Assembly: GCA_016802295.1 (NCBI GenBank)
Contig: JAESIW010000200.1
Location: 4,894,336-4,958,335, forward strand
Direction: 5' to 3'
Length of the DNA: 64,000 bases
DNA from: Brachionus rotundiformis
Taxonomy: Eukaryota; Rotifera; Eurotatoria; Ploima; Brachionidae
Shown here: positions 55,154 to 64,000 of the stretch, in pieces
Position numbering within the stretch: the first letter of the stretch is position 1
Layout of the letters: every line of letters starts with the position of its first letter
Notes under the pieces: model-generated
What the model was told of the DNA's origin: nothing
What the model saw: only the letters and a program-made list of their open reading frames with translations
Databases searched by the model: none
Position numbers and translations under genes: made by a program

Positions 55154-56901
55154 ATGAACAAATTTTCAAGAATTTTGAATAGAATTTTAATTGATGGAAG
55201 AATCAGAGAACAACCCTTTAATACTTCAATTCGTTTAAATTCAACCGTAAATAAATATGAAAATCGAAATATTATGCAGGAAAAAAATCGTGGTTTAATT
55301 GTCGGAATATTTCCGGATAAAAAGTAACTAATTTATTGATTAAGTTGTAATTTTTCACCTATTTTTTAAAAGAGATCAATTTGAAAAATTGATATCAAAT
55401 GGTGCTCAATCTGTTTATTGTGGATTTGATCCAACAGCATCTAGTCTTCATATTGGAAATCTAATAGCGATAATAATGTTAATTCATTGCCAAAGAAAGG
55501 GTCATAATCCCATTGCCTTAGTAATTAATACATAATATCTACCTTATCATGCTTAGTTTATTTTTAAAAGATTGGATCAGCGACTGCCTTAATTGGTGAT
55601 CCATCTGGAAAAACTTATGACAGATTGATTTTAAATTCAAGCGAAATAGTCGAAAATTCAAATCTTATTCAGAAAAACATTCTCAAAATATTCCAAAATC
55701 ATGAAGAGTTTATTTGGAAAAGAAATAATCAAACTACTTTACCAAAGTTAAAGTATTATAAATTTTCAATTTTTTATAATATTACTATATAAAATTATAT
55801 TTTATCAGAATTTTAAATAATATTAAATGGTATGAAAATATGAATGTTATTAAGTTCATGTCTATGTTTGGTAAGCATCTTAGGATGGGTGATTTGCTTT
55901 CACGAAAACAGCAAGTTATATCAATAAAAACTAGAATAAATATATTAATTTAAAATAATTTTAAGAATTGAAACAAGAATTAAGTCTAGAGAGGGAATTA
56001 ATTATACTGAATTTTCTTATCAGCTTTTCCAGGCTTACGACTGGTATCACTTATTAGAGACATATAACTGTACCATTCAGGTATTTAGAGCTAAAAAAAA
56101 TGAGCTTTAATATTAAAAGTGAATATTAGATTGGAGGAAATGACCAAACTGGTAATATAAAAACAGGTTATGAATTAATCACCAAATTAAAGCCCAACAA
56201 ACGAATTTTTGGACTTACTTTGCCAATCATAACTTCAGAGAAAGGTGACAAACTGGGTAAATCAGCTGGAAATGCTGTGTGGCTAGAGAACGAGATGTTT
56301 AGTGCATTTGACTTTTATCAGTTCTTCTACAATACATCAGACCAAATGGTCGAAACTTATTTGAAATTATTTACATTTTTGCCAATAAATGAAATAGATG
56401 ATTTAATACTCAAACATAGGAAAAATCCTGAAAAATTTACAGCTCAGCGAAAACTTGCATCAGAGTTGACTATTTTGGTACATGGTGAATCTGGTCTTAA
56501 TTCAGCGATTAAATGTACAAACGCCTTTTTCCACAGTGATAGAGAGTCCTTAGCGAAAATGACCGAGAAAGAAATTGAGAGCACATTTAGAGGTGCATCG
56601 ATGGCTACTTTGACAATGGCACCCGAAATGAGTGCGTTAGAATGCGCTGTTGAAGCTGGATGCTTTCGAAGTATTGAAGATGCAACCTCTGTAATTAAGG
56701 CCGGAGGCTTTAGGATTAATGGTACACTAGTTACCAATCCACAAGAATCACTAATTTATGGTCAGCATATTTTAACCAATAATATAACCATTATTAGAGT
56801 TGGTAAGTAATCTATTTTAAACTAAAAAATAAAATAAACTTAACTAATAAAATTTTTTCCAAGGCAAAAAAAATTATTATCTCATAAAATGGATGCCTTA
56901 A
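55154..56901 (+). CDS. YARS2: Mitochondrial tyrosyl-tRNA synthetase
   Basis: Start MNKFSRILNRILIDGRIREQ, a basic stretch with Ser/Arg fitting a mitochondrial presequence. Exons then give QSVYCGFDPTASSLHIGNLI (HIGH-type motif), IGSATALIGDPSGKTYDR, KFMSMFGKHLRMGDLLSRK, a binding-site segment with FSYQLFQAYDWYHLLETYNC and GGNDQTGNIKTGYELI, and in the exon from about 56130 GDKLGKSAGNAVWLENEMFS (KMSKS-type loop KLGKS). An S4-like C-terminal domain follows (GGFRINGTLVTNPQESLIYG). The last short exon, after a donor at GTTG|GTAAGT, gives KKNYYLIKWMP, matching the vertebrate end KRNFYIIKW. The enzyme charges mitochondrial tRNA-Tyr. All expected domains are present; the introns are short. Confidence 0.95.
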
Positions 56902-56950
56902 TCAATGATATTTTATTTAAATAAAATAATTAGATAAAGTTCTCTTTAAA

Positions 56951-57496
56951 TCAAATGCTCATTTTGCTAAGATTAGATGACGAGCTGAAATTACCATTTT
57001 CATTTGTGCCTGAATTTGTTTGTGATTGACATGCGTTTCTTATGTTTAATACTGACAAATCGATACCAGAAGACGCCGCAGCATTAATATTCTGTGTATT
57101 TACATTATTGTTGCTATATATTCTTCTTGGACCAATTAATGAATTCTTGGCTGCAGGTCTGAATATTACCAAGTCAAATCGGTTATTTATCTTGTATTGA
57201 TCTGACGAGTTGTACATTATTTTAGCTATTATTATGAAACCAAGCCAAACACCTATAAATATAAACCCAACTATAGTTGGCACTGGGGTAAATTCATGAG
57301 CTTCTTTTTTGGTCCGATTATTAATAGGCACATTGCACCTTTCGTTATTGTATGCTGGAACTTCGATTGTAGACAAGTGTGTTTCAACTACGGTCACATA
57401 AAGTTCTTTTATAAAATAAAATAAGCCGATTCTTGATACCAAATGTTTGGTAAAAAGCACTAGTTTATTTGGCATAATAAATAATTTTTTAGACAA
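56951..57496 (-). CDS. Small single-pass membrane protein, orphan family member 1
   Basis: A frame of 181 codons with one clear membrane segment at about residues 78-95 (VGFIFIGVWLGFIIIAKIMY), preceded by about 70 residues and followed by a tail containing NRFDLVIFRP, GPRRIY, SGIDLSVLN and a Ser/Asn-rich end. The tail motif ([N/K]-x-F/Y-D-L-V/I-x-F-R/K-P, then S-G-F/I-D-L/I-S-x-L) is shared with the neighbouring gene at 57730-58095, so the two are probably diverged tandem duplicates. An additional hydrophobic patch near residues 20-35 (VSRIGLFYFIKELYV) could be a weak signal. No known family recognised. The upstream part may contain intron sequence. Confidence 0.5.
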   Translation of the reverse strand: MSKKLFIMPNKLVLFTKHLVSRIGLFYFIKELYVTVVETHLSTIEVPAYNNERCNVPINNRTKKEAHEFTPVPTIVGFIFIGVWLGFIIIAKIMYNSSDQYKINNRFDLVIFRPAAKNSLIGPRRIYSNNNVNTQNINAAASSGIDLSVLNIRNACQSQTNSGTNENGNFSSSSNLSKMSI

Positions 57497-57729
57497 CTAA
57501 GCAATTATGATTTTAGATAGAAAATAATGATAAAAATATTATTGATTTTTCCAAAAATTTTTAAATATTTTTTTAAATTACCAATAAAATTCTTACGAGA
57601 TGAAAAATAAAAAAATGAATATGATGTTTAATTAAAAAAAAAATAAAAATATGTATTTGATATATTTAATTTTGAAATAAAAAAAGGATATTTTCGAATT
57701 ATAATTTGAAAAAATTTATTTTCAATTAA

Positions 57730-58095
57730 TCAAAAGCTAGAGCAATTAGAAGCTGAACTATATCTCCTAGAAAAATGATCTGTAATTAGTAATTTAGAAA
57801 TATCGAAACCCGATTGAGACATTACTTTGAGATTATGTTTCTTAATGAGGCTATTATCAAACATTTTTCCATATTCGATACCTATTTTTTGATACGGTTT
57901 GAACATAATTAAATCATATTTATTATCACTAAAGTGTTGAGTAGAATTCATTATTTTTAAAAGTAAAATCAAAAGAACGAAAAGTCCTATGAAGCATACA
58001 GATACGATTGTTATTGCCGGCCATTCGTCGGAATTTAATGGTGCTTTTGGGTAATTGAAAATTGACTTTGAGTCGTGGGCTGATTCGGATTCCAT
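57730..58095 (-). CDS. Small single-pass membrane protein, orphan family member 2
   Basis: A frame of 121 codons. An N-terminal segment of about 25 residues, polar and acidic at first, leads into a membrane helix at about residues 27-48 (ITIVSVCFIGLFVLLILLLK). The tail follows with NKYDLIMFKPYQKIG, a middle stretch, then SGFDISKLL and a Ser-rich C-terminus (SRRYSSASNCSSF). Helix position and tail motifs match the protein encoded at 56951-57496. A type III or type I topology with a short outer N-terminus is likely. No family recognised. Confidence 0.5.
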   Translation of the reverse strand: MESESAHDSKSIFNYPKAPLNSDEWPAITIVSVCFIGLFVLLILLLKIMNSTQHFSDNKYDLIMFKPYQKIGIEYGKMFDNSLIKKHNLKVMSQSGFDISKLLITDHFSRRYSSASNCSSF

Positions 58096-59610
58096 ATTAA
58101 GTTTGATAAAATAAAAATATTGTGTAAATTTATTCTAAAATAACTAGGTTTTATTTGATTTTGAGTTAGTTAAATTTGTCATTTTTAAATGTGTCAACAA
58201 AAAATCAATTCTATTACTTATTTGAAATTGTGCTAATAAAACAATTCTTTACTTCAAATCAATATTTTGACAGACAACTTATCAAAATATTACTTTTTAT
58301 AGATTGTGTATTTTAAAAAAGACATAAGCTTTGAAAAAAATAGCTTTGTACATCGGACTTGAGACAATTTAATAATCAAATAAAAGACCTGTAATTTTTT
58401 CTTTATCAATGATACAAATAGAATAAAAGGAAAATAAACTGCTTTTAAATTAAAAAATGGAAGGAAAGCTAATGAAAATACTGATATAACCTTAACCGGT
58501 CGATGTATTGGCGGGCCTTCAAAAAGATTCATTTAATTATTTTAATTATTATATTTAAAATATCAAATACAATAAAATTTCGAAAACTTAAATTAAAAGA
58601 ATTATTTTATTTTTTTTATAAATTCTTATTAGATGTCAATTATGCTGATCAAAGATTTTTAATGAACCGAAAAATTTTTTACAGCTTTTCATTTTTATAG
58701 AATTCAATTATGTATTTTAATTAAGATCTAAAAATTGTTTATATAGCAATCTATTTTGCACTAAAACCTAGGAAAAAAAATAAAATAGTGTACGGTAATA
58801 TTTTAAGTAATTTTTAATTAATCACTTTTAAAATTTTAAGCATTTAATATTTTAATTTAGGTCTATACATTAGGATGATTGTTATATAAAAAATATAAAG
58901 ATATGAAGCAACACTAATTAGTATTTATTAATTATTGATTGATATTAAATTTTAAAATCGAGTTTTAAGGCTTCACCAATCTTAATAATTGCTTAAAATT
59001 TTAAAGGGTATTTTTTAAATATTAAAATTATTACCGTAGACTCTTCGGAGATCGGACTTAAGACGATTTTATCCCTAAAAATGAAACTACTAAAATCCCT
59101 GGTCAAAAACCGAATATTCTAGCATGACTTCGCATTAAAAAGTGAAAATTAAAAAATGATAAAAAAGGGTCTTTTAATTGATTTTTATATTGGTAAATTA
59201 AATAATAAAATTAGAAAAGATTTTAGATTTTTTAAAAATATGTTTTATGGTCACTTATGAGTACACTAAGTCAAAAATTTTTCCATGGTAAATTTTGCAA
59301 AAGTTTGGAGGATATTCTTATATTGAAGTTGTTTAATTTAAGACTAGAAGTTTTTAAATTTTAGTTGTCTATTAGACTTTTCGAAAACTTTCTTAATTAA
59401 AATTAACTTTAAAGTAAAACGAAAAAACAAACCACAAATTTTTATTGATTATAAATTTATAAAAAATATTAATTTTAAAAGACATTTGAATTGGTATTTC
59501 TTTATAGAGATGCGAATTTAAACACAATTTAGACGATAATTTACATTTTTATTTACAAAAAATATTTCCTTTAATCTATGTATATATCTATTGGTAAACT
59601 TTTTTCTTAT
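58096..59610. other. Mostly non-coding interval
   Basis: AT-rich. The only candidate is a small hydrophobic frame on the minus strand (58290-58532), listed separately. Nothing else recognised. Confidence 0.5.
58290..58532 (-). CDS. Possible small membrane protein, unrecognised
   Basis: The frame begins MNLFEGPPIHRPVKVISVFS and has a hydrophobic region LAFLPFFNLKAVYFPFILF. The unspliced frame has 80 codons. A possible 58-bp intron (donor TT|GTATCA, acceptor CTCAAG) would give a shorter end. The proline-rich opening followed by a helix looks protein-like, but I have no homology to offer. It could be chance. Confidence 0.2.
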   Translation of the reverse strand: MNLFEGPPIHRPVKVISVFSLAFLPFFNLKAVYFPFILFVSLIKKKLQVFYLIIKLSQVRCTKLFFSKLMSFLKYTIYKK

Positions 59611-60294
59611 TTATATGGTTTCAGTTTCGCTAATCACAATAATAGTTGGAGTTGTAAGCATATTTTTCTCTGAACTTGTAGCTTGTTCTTTTCCTTCAGG
59701 CATTTGTTTAGTTTTTCTGGCTCTTTTTTTTTCTTTTTTCAACTCTTCTTCTCTTAAAATGTCCCTGTCCAAATAATACAAATGGTTATGATGATTATGG
59801 TGTGAAAATATAGAAGAGACAATACTCTGTGATCTGGAACCTGAACCATAAAATTTCGGTTTTTGAAAATAATGAACTAATGCGCCTATGAAGACAAATG
59901 ATATAATAGCTAAAACAATGAAAACGGTGGAAAAAAGGACGAATAATTTATTTGACAAGTTTAATTTATCATTCGATAAAGTGTAATCATAAAATGGTAG
60001 ATCTTGCGAATTATTTTTACCATTTTGCTTTTTCCATTTTAGTTCAGTGTCTTCATCGATAGCATCGTTTGAGAAAATGAACCAGATTATGAGAAGAGAA
60101 AAGAAAAAAAAAAGCACTATGGCCATCACAAGTCCTCGAGATATTTTACATTTTGGCAATTTGATTGAATTTTGAGGAATTCTCGAAGACCGAAATATGT
60201 CAGAAACAATTTCTTTGTGACGCCTTGTATTCCCATCTTTATTCACATTGTTGCTTTTTTCCACATACATTGATCCAATATTTTCATTTAACAT
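59611..60294 (-). CDS. Two-pass membrane protein, unrecognised
   Basis: A frame of 227 codons. Membrane segments lie at about residues 54-74 (GLVMAIVLFFFFSLLIIWFI) and 117-140 (LFVLFSTVFIVLAIISFVFI). The loop between them is polar with ELKWKKQNGKNNSQDLPFYD. After the second segment come a His/Asn cluster (SHHNHHNHLYY), a Lys/Glu/Arg coiled-coil-like stretch (REEELKKEKKRARKTK) and the end VISETETI. Both termini are predicted on the same side. No known family. It has no clear sequence relation to the two smaller membrane proteins downstream, although it shares their strand and neighbourhood. Confidence 0.5.
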   Translation of the reverse strand: MLNENIGSMYVEKSNNVNKDGNTRRHKEIVSDIFRSSRIPQNSIKLPKCKISRGLVMAIVLFFFFSLLIIWFIFSNDAIDEDTELKWKKQNGKNNSQDLPFYDYTLSNDKLNLSNKLFVLFSTVFIVLAIISFVFIGALVHYFQKPKFYGSGSRSQSIVSSIFSHHNHHNHLYYLDRDILREEELKKEKKRARKTKQMPEGKEQATSSEKNMLTTPTIIVISETETI

Positions 60295-62127
60295 CCTTTT
60301 TTAAACATACAACAAATACATTTATCTAAATAAATAGTATTTTATTTTTAGAACAAATTGATAATTAAAACTAAAAATATAAAAATAAATTCTCTCGTCA
60401 AAACGGAAAAGTTTGATCCAAATAAATGCTCATTTTTTAGAATTTAATTTCAGGTGCTTATTAATTCAATAGGTTGATGCTAATTAAAATAAATTAAGAT
60501 GCTTTTGAGATTTAAATTTGTTTTTAAAAATTCAAGTTTGATATAGTCATAATTTTGGCATGCTTTTAAACATCTAAATTGACGTCAAACGAGAACTAAT
60601 CAATACTTTAGTTATAGCTATTTTAACTCAACTTATTTAATAAACTAATACTTTTGGTGAAAATCCATTATATTTCGTTTTCTTTTCACCATTTCCTTAA
60701 ACAAAGTATTCGTGCTTTTTATATTAATATTTTAAAAAAGAAAGCTCGGAACTTGTTTGCATACAATTCTTATTTATTTTGTTTACCCAAACATATATAA
60801 ATATTGGCAAATCATACTGCTATCGATCTAGTTTGTCTAATATTTTTTTTGAATAAAATTTTATTTGAACAAAAAAAAATAAAAAAATTGAATTTAAATA
60901 AAAATTAGCAACTTTAATAAACTGTCTGCAATAACTCACCAATTTTGTTAGGTTCAGTGCAATTTTAAATATAATTCGAAATGAATATCACAAAAAAATT
61001 AATATTGAATTATGACATACTGTTATATAATATAAAAATACAATCAAATGATTTTAATTTATAAGGGATACATTTTGTTGAATAATTTGTACTACAAATA
61101 ACTAATAATAACCTAGAAAAGTGAGAATTGAAATTTAAGATTATTTCTCGATTTTTGTCTCAAATCAATATTAATTTGCAGGAATTGTCTCCAATTGCGC
61201 CAGTGGTAAAAATTTAGTTAAAACACGAACATAGATTACCTTAGCTTTTGAAAATATTTGATGATTTTTTTCTAAAATATTTCTAAAATTGACTGTAATT
61301 ATTGTCAGGTAACATATCCAAATTTAATTACTCAGTTTAATCAATTGTATTAAAACACTCTGATGAATTATTAATTTCTAATGATTCATACAAATTGTTC
61401 AATTATAAAATTAATCACTCCTACTTGAAAAAAAATTAATAAAGTTTTAAAAGATGATAAATTCTGGAGGAAAATTTTCTAACATTAATCAATTGTATAA
61501 TAATTATGACTCATATCAAGTCTTAAATTAAGAAAATAAAAATTGTTAATAGATGACAATGGTCACAAAAAAAAACAAGTTGGAACTTTTCTAGATACTC
61601 TTTAAAATTAAAAACTTAATAAGAAATAAAAATCAAATACAAAGACTTTAAATTTATATAGAAAGGTATATATTCATTTTGAAACAAATTTTTGTTATAA
61701 ACATTTACTCTTAATTAGCTCAGTCGTATTTTTATTAATATTTGAAAAAAAAATTATTAAATATGAATATGTTTTTGGCTATATAAAATATTGAACGAAC
61801 GAATTTTTTAATATTTTAAGAAATCATAATGAAAAGAACTAAAAATTGTCTATAAAATTATTATAATTTGCTAAATCAATCAATTACTCATTACTTTTTT
61901 AAAATCACTTATTTGACAAACTTAGTTGCTAGAAATTAGTACACCCGATTTTTGTTAAATAATTTATAAAAGATTAATCATTTTGACCAAAGTTTGGTTC
62001 TTTTTTACTTTGTTGAAATAAATAAATAATATAAAACATTGAATTGATATTATGTTAACTTAGATAAAATAATATTAATAATAACTATTTTAAAATAAAA
62101 TTTATATTCACATAATTCAAAATAGAA
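60295..62127. other. Divergent intergenic region
   Basis: About 1.8 kb of AT-rich DNA between the two-pass membrane protein (-) and ACTR10 (+). No frame, RNA gene or repeat recognised. It should hold both promoters. Confidence 0.5.
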
Positions 62128-63324
62128 ATGAATTTTTTTGAACCTTTTGCCGATAAGCCAGCCATCATTCTTGACATAGGCCGAGCTTATACAAAATGCG
62201 GCTTTGCTAACGAGCCAGCTCCTCACGCCATCATACCAACCCAAGTTACTCTAAACTCAAAGCGTCAATCATTATACGATTACAAATTATTACCACATGG
62301 GATTGAAACGCTAAAGGAAATGTTAATAGAATTTTTGTATAATATCTATTATAAGATTTTAAATGCCAACTCGAGAGAACGTAAAGTTGTTATTGTTGAG
62401 TCAATATTGACCCCTAGCGAGTTCCGCAATATTCTTGCTGATGTTTTATTTAATGATTTTCATGTGGTATCACTTCTATTTATTCCAACAAATCTGGCAT
62501 GTACATACACTCTTGGAATTAGCCATGCGCTTGTTGTTGACATGGGTTACAGTGAGTGTCAGATAGTTCCAATCAGCGATGGATATTCATTAACCAATTT
62601 ATGTTCATTTGTGAAGCTAGGAGCTCAACATTTGCATGAAAATTTAAAAAATTTGATTGAGAAATACGCTCTGGTGACTGTAAATGGTGAAAAAGTTCTG
62701 TTTTCTAGCCTAGTCAAAAGACCAACTCTTCGAGAAAGCGATCTTGAAGACATAAAGCTTAGATGTTGTTTTGTAACTAGCTTTGCCAGAGCTCAAATAA
62801 TATACCAAGAAATGGAACAAAAAAAAACCGATTCATTCGATGATTTAGAGTTTGAATTTGCTCCCGAATGTGAATACAATCTTGACAATTTAATTATACA
62901 CATTCCTGGACAAGTGAGAGAAATGGCTTGTGAAATATTTTTCAAAAATGAAATTGATTTTGACCAAAGTCTGCAGCATTTAATCCTAGACACTTTGTCC
63001 AAAACACCCATAGATATAAAAAGAGAGCTTGCATCTAATGTGGTTTTGGCTGGTGGGGGTTGCATGCTGGATGGGTTTAAGACTCGATTGGCAAAGGAAA
63101 TAACTTATCTTCTTGAAAATGATTCAAAAATTCTTCCTGTACAAAATTTGAGTTATCATAAGCCACCTAGTCACGATAATTACACAGCATGGCTTGGTGC
63201 TGGTATATTCGGCTCATTAGATGTTCTCGACCACTATAGTATCCAAAATTCAAAATATAAAGAAATCGAAAGATTGCCTGATTGGTTTACAATGGATATA
63301 AAAAACGACCAAGTTCAAATATGA
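62128..63324 (+). CDS. ACTR10: Actin-related protein 10 (dynactin Arp11)
   Basis: Intronless frame of 398 codons (human about 417). The N-terminus KPAIILDIGRAYTKCGFANE and the block RKVVIVESILTPSEFRNILA match ACTR10 (VVIIESVLCPSHFRETL) rather than actin or other ARPs. Further matches are LGISHALVVDMGYSECQIVP, DIKLRCCFVTSFARAQ, KTPIDIKRELASNVVLAGGG and AWLGAGIFGSLDVLDHYSIQ, ending LPDWFTMDI. Arp11 caps the pointed end of the Arp1 filament in dynactin, supporting cargo binding by dynein. The subdomain 2 loop is reduced, as in other ACTR10 proteins. Confidence 0.95.
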   Translation: MNFFEPFADKPAIILDIGRAYTKCGFANEPAPHAIIPTQVTLNSKRQSLYDYKLLPHGIETLKEMLIEFLYNIYYKILNANSRERKVVIVESILTPSEFRNILADVLFNDFHVVSLLFIPTNLACTYTLGISHALVVDMGYSECQIVPISDGYSLTNLCSFVKLGAQHLHENLKNLIEKYALVTVNGEKVLFSSLVKRPTLRESDLEDIKLRCCFVTSFARAQIIYQEMEQKKTDSFDDLEFEFAPECEYNLDNLIIHIPGQVREMACEIFFKNEIDFDQSLQHLILDTLSKTPIDIKRELASNVVLAGGGCMLDGFKTRLAKEITYLLENDSKILPVQNLSYHKPPSHDNYTAWLGAGIFGSLDVLDHYSIQNSKYKEIERLPDWFTMDIKNDQVQI

Positions 63325-64000
63325 GTCTTACTTTTTAAATATCTTCTTAATCTAGAGTTCCTATTTATTGCGATCTATCTTAAATAAATCTTTATTGTTT
63401 AAGTTCTTTCCATTTTATAAACAGAATTAGATTAATTCCAGTTTTATCTTGTGGCAAGATTTTTTTTGGTTAGAAACGATAAAACTGCGATTTAGCAAGC
63501 ATTCCGCAGATACTGATGAAAGACATTTTTAATCAATTATTATGATTAATGTTCACGATAAAGGCAAATTTCTTCCCTTAAATGTCTTGGATTAGAGAGA
63601 TAGTTTAGTTATTGAATACTGCCAGATTAAACTGGATTTTGAGATCAGGCCCATGCTGACTATTGAAAAAACTAATCTTTATATGTAATTTTACATTCTA
63701 TGTAGATTAAAATGTAGGCTTAAATTCAATATTTAAAATAAAATATAGCCAGCTTATAATTAAATCAACTCGAATAAATAATATTTTCGTGAGATTAATT
63801 AAAAAGGAAAATTTATTTTACTTTAATTATACTAAGATAATTTTTTTGATTGTCCCTTTTCGAAAAAAAGCTGAATTATTTTTTTAATTTCAAAAATAAT
63901 TATAATTATTTTTATCAGATTTTTTATAAATAAATGAACATTTAATTGAATCGAATAGAACGAAAATAAAATTTTGCGTCAAACATTTAATTGTTTGATT
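63325..64000. other. 3' flank of ACTR10
   Basis: AT-rich, with the ACTR10 3' UTR in its first part (AATAAA at about 63384). No further gene seen up to the window end. Confidence 0.5.

Noticed and set aside
58350..59075. Similar 17-base strings at about 58354 (CGGACTTGAGACAATTT) and 59053 (CGGACTTAAGACGATTT)
   Set aside because: Two mismatches, no extension of similarity on either side and no larger unit, so probably chance or an unrecognisable old repeat.
63480..63665. Possible C/D snoRNA (CTGATGA near 63513 and CTGA near 63656)
   Set aside because: The boxes are about 140 nt apart, no terminal stem was seen, and such short motifs occur by chance.

Overview
The window is animal nuclear DNA: very AT-rich, with many short introns (about 46-60 bp where junctions could be traced) and orthologues of conserved metazoan genes on both strands. 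The gene set (BBS5, TRPM, tetraspanin, rhophilin, OSGIN, dynactin Arp11, CLC-7, an AA15-type copper monooxygenase), the small gene size and the non-LTR retrotransposon debris suggest a small invertebrate. A monogonont rotifer such as Brachionus is my best guess, but that is inference. Intron-containing genes are given as whole spans; splice sites were read by eye and quoted where they restore a conserved protein.

Layout. 1-19.6 kb, all minus strand: a partial type II membrane protein, rhophilin, GTDC1 (queuosine-tRNA mannosyltransferase), a single-pass SPFH/band-7 protein, C2orf69-like, OSGIN-like, a secreted AA15-like lytic polysaccharide monooxygenase, and an ERp72/PDIA4-like disulfide isomerase whose last thioredoxin domain has lost its CXXC. 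20.8-23.0 kb, plus: MCM4. 23.2-27.4 kb, minus: BBS5, RPS29, RPP38, TMEM167B. 27.6-36.3 kb: two histone H3 genes in opposite orientation enclosing a 3' LINE fragment, a damaged GC-rich Jockey-like LINE, a dead H2A/H2B divergent pair and a propeller-like membrane protein gene. 36.7-41.4 kb, minus: a TRPM-type channel. 42.4-44.1 kb, plus: V-ATPase subunit E and a small-acidic-protein (C11orf58) homologue. 44.3-47.5 kb: a large near-perfect palindrome with one H3 gene in each arm. 47.7-53.3 kb: tetraspanin (+), PPIL4 (-), CLC-7 (+). 53.3-54.8 kb: a truncated LINE with a duplicated CLC-7 gene end. 55.2-56.9 kb: mitochondrial tyrosyl-tRNA synthetase (+). 57-60.3 kb: three small unrecognised membrane proteins (-), two of them related. 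62.1-63.3 kb: dynactin ACTR10 (+).

The most interesting structure is the histone region. Four H3 genes with identical predicted proteins lie in two inverted pairs. Small differences are shared within each pair and differ between pairs, as expected from arm-to-arm gene conversion or recent inverted duplication. Between the first pair is a decayed H2A (in-frame stop) back to back with the last 28 codons of an H2B that still has its histone stem-loop. Elsewhere the genes are ordinary housekeeping and signalling genes with no operon-like functional grouping.
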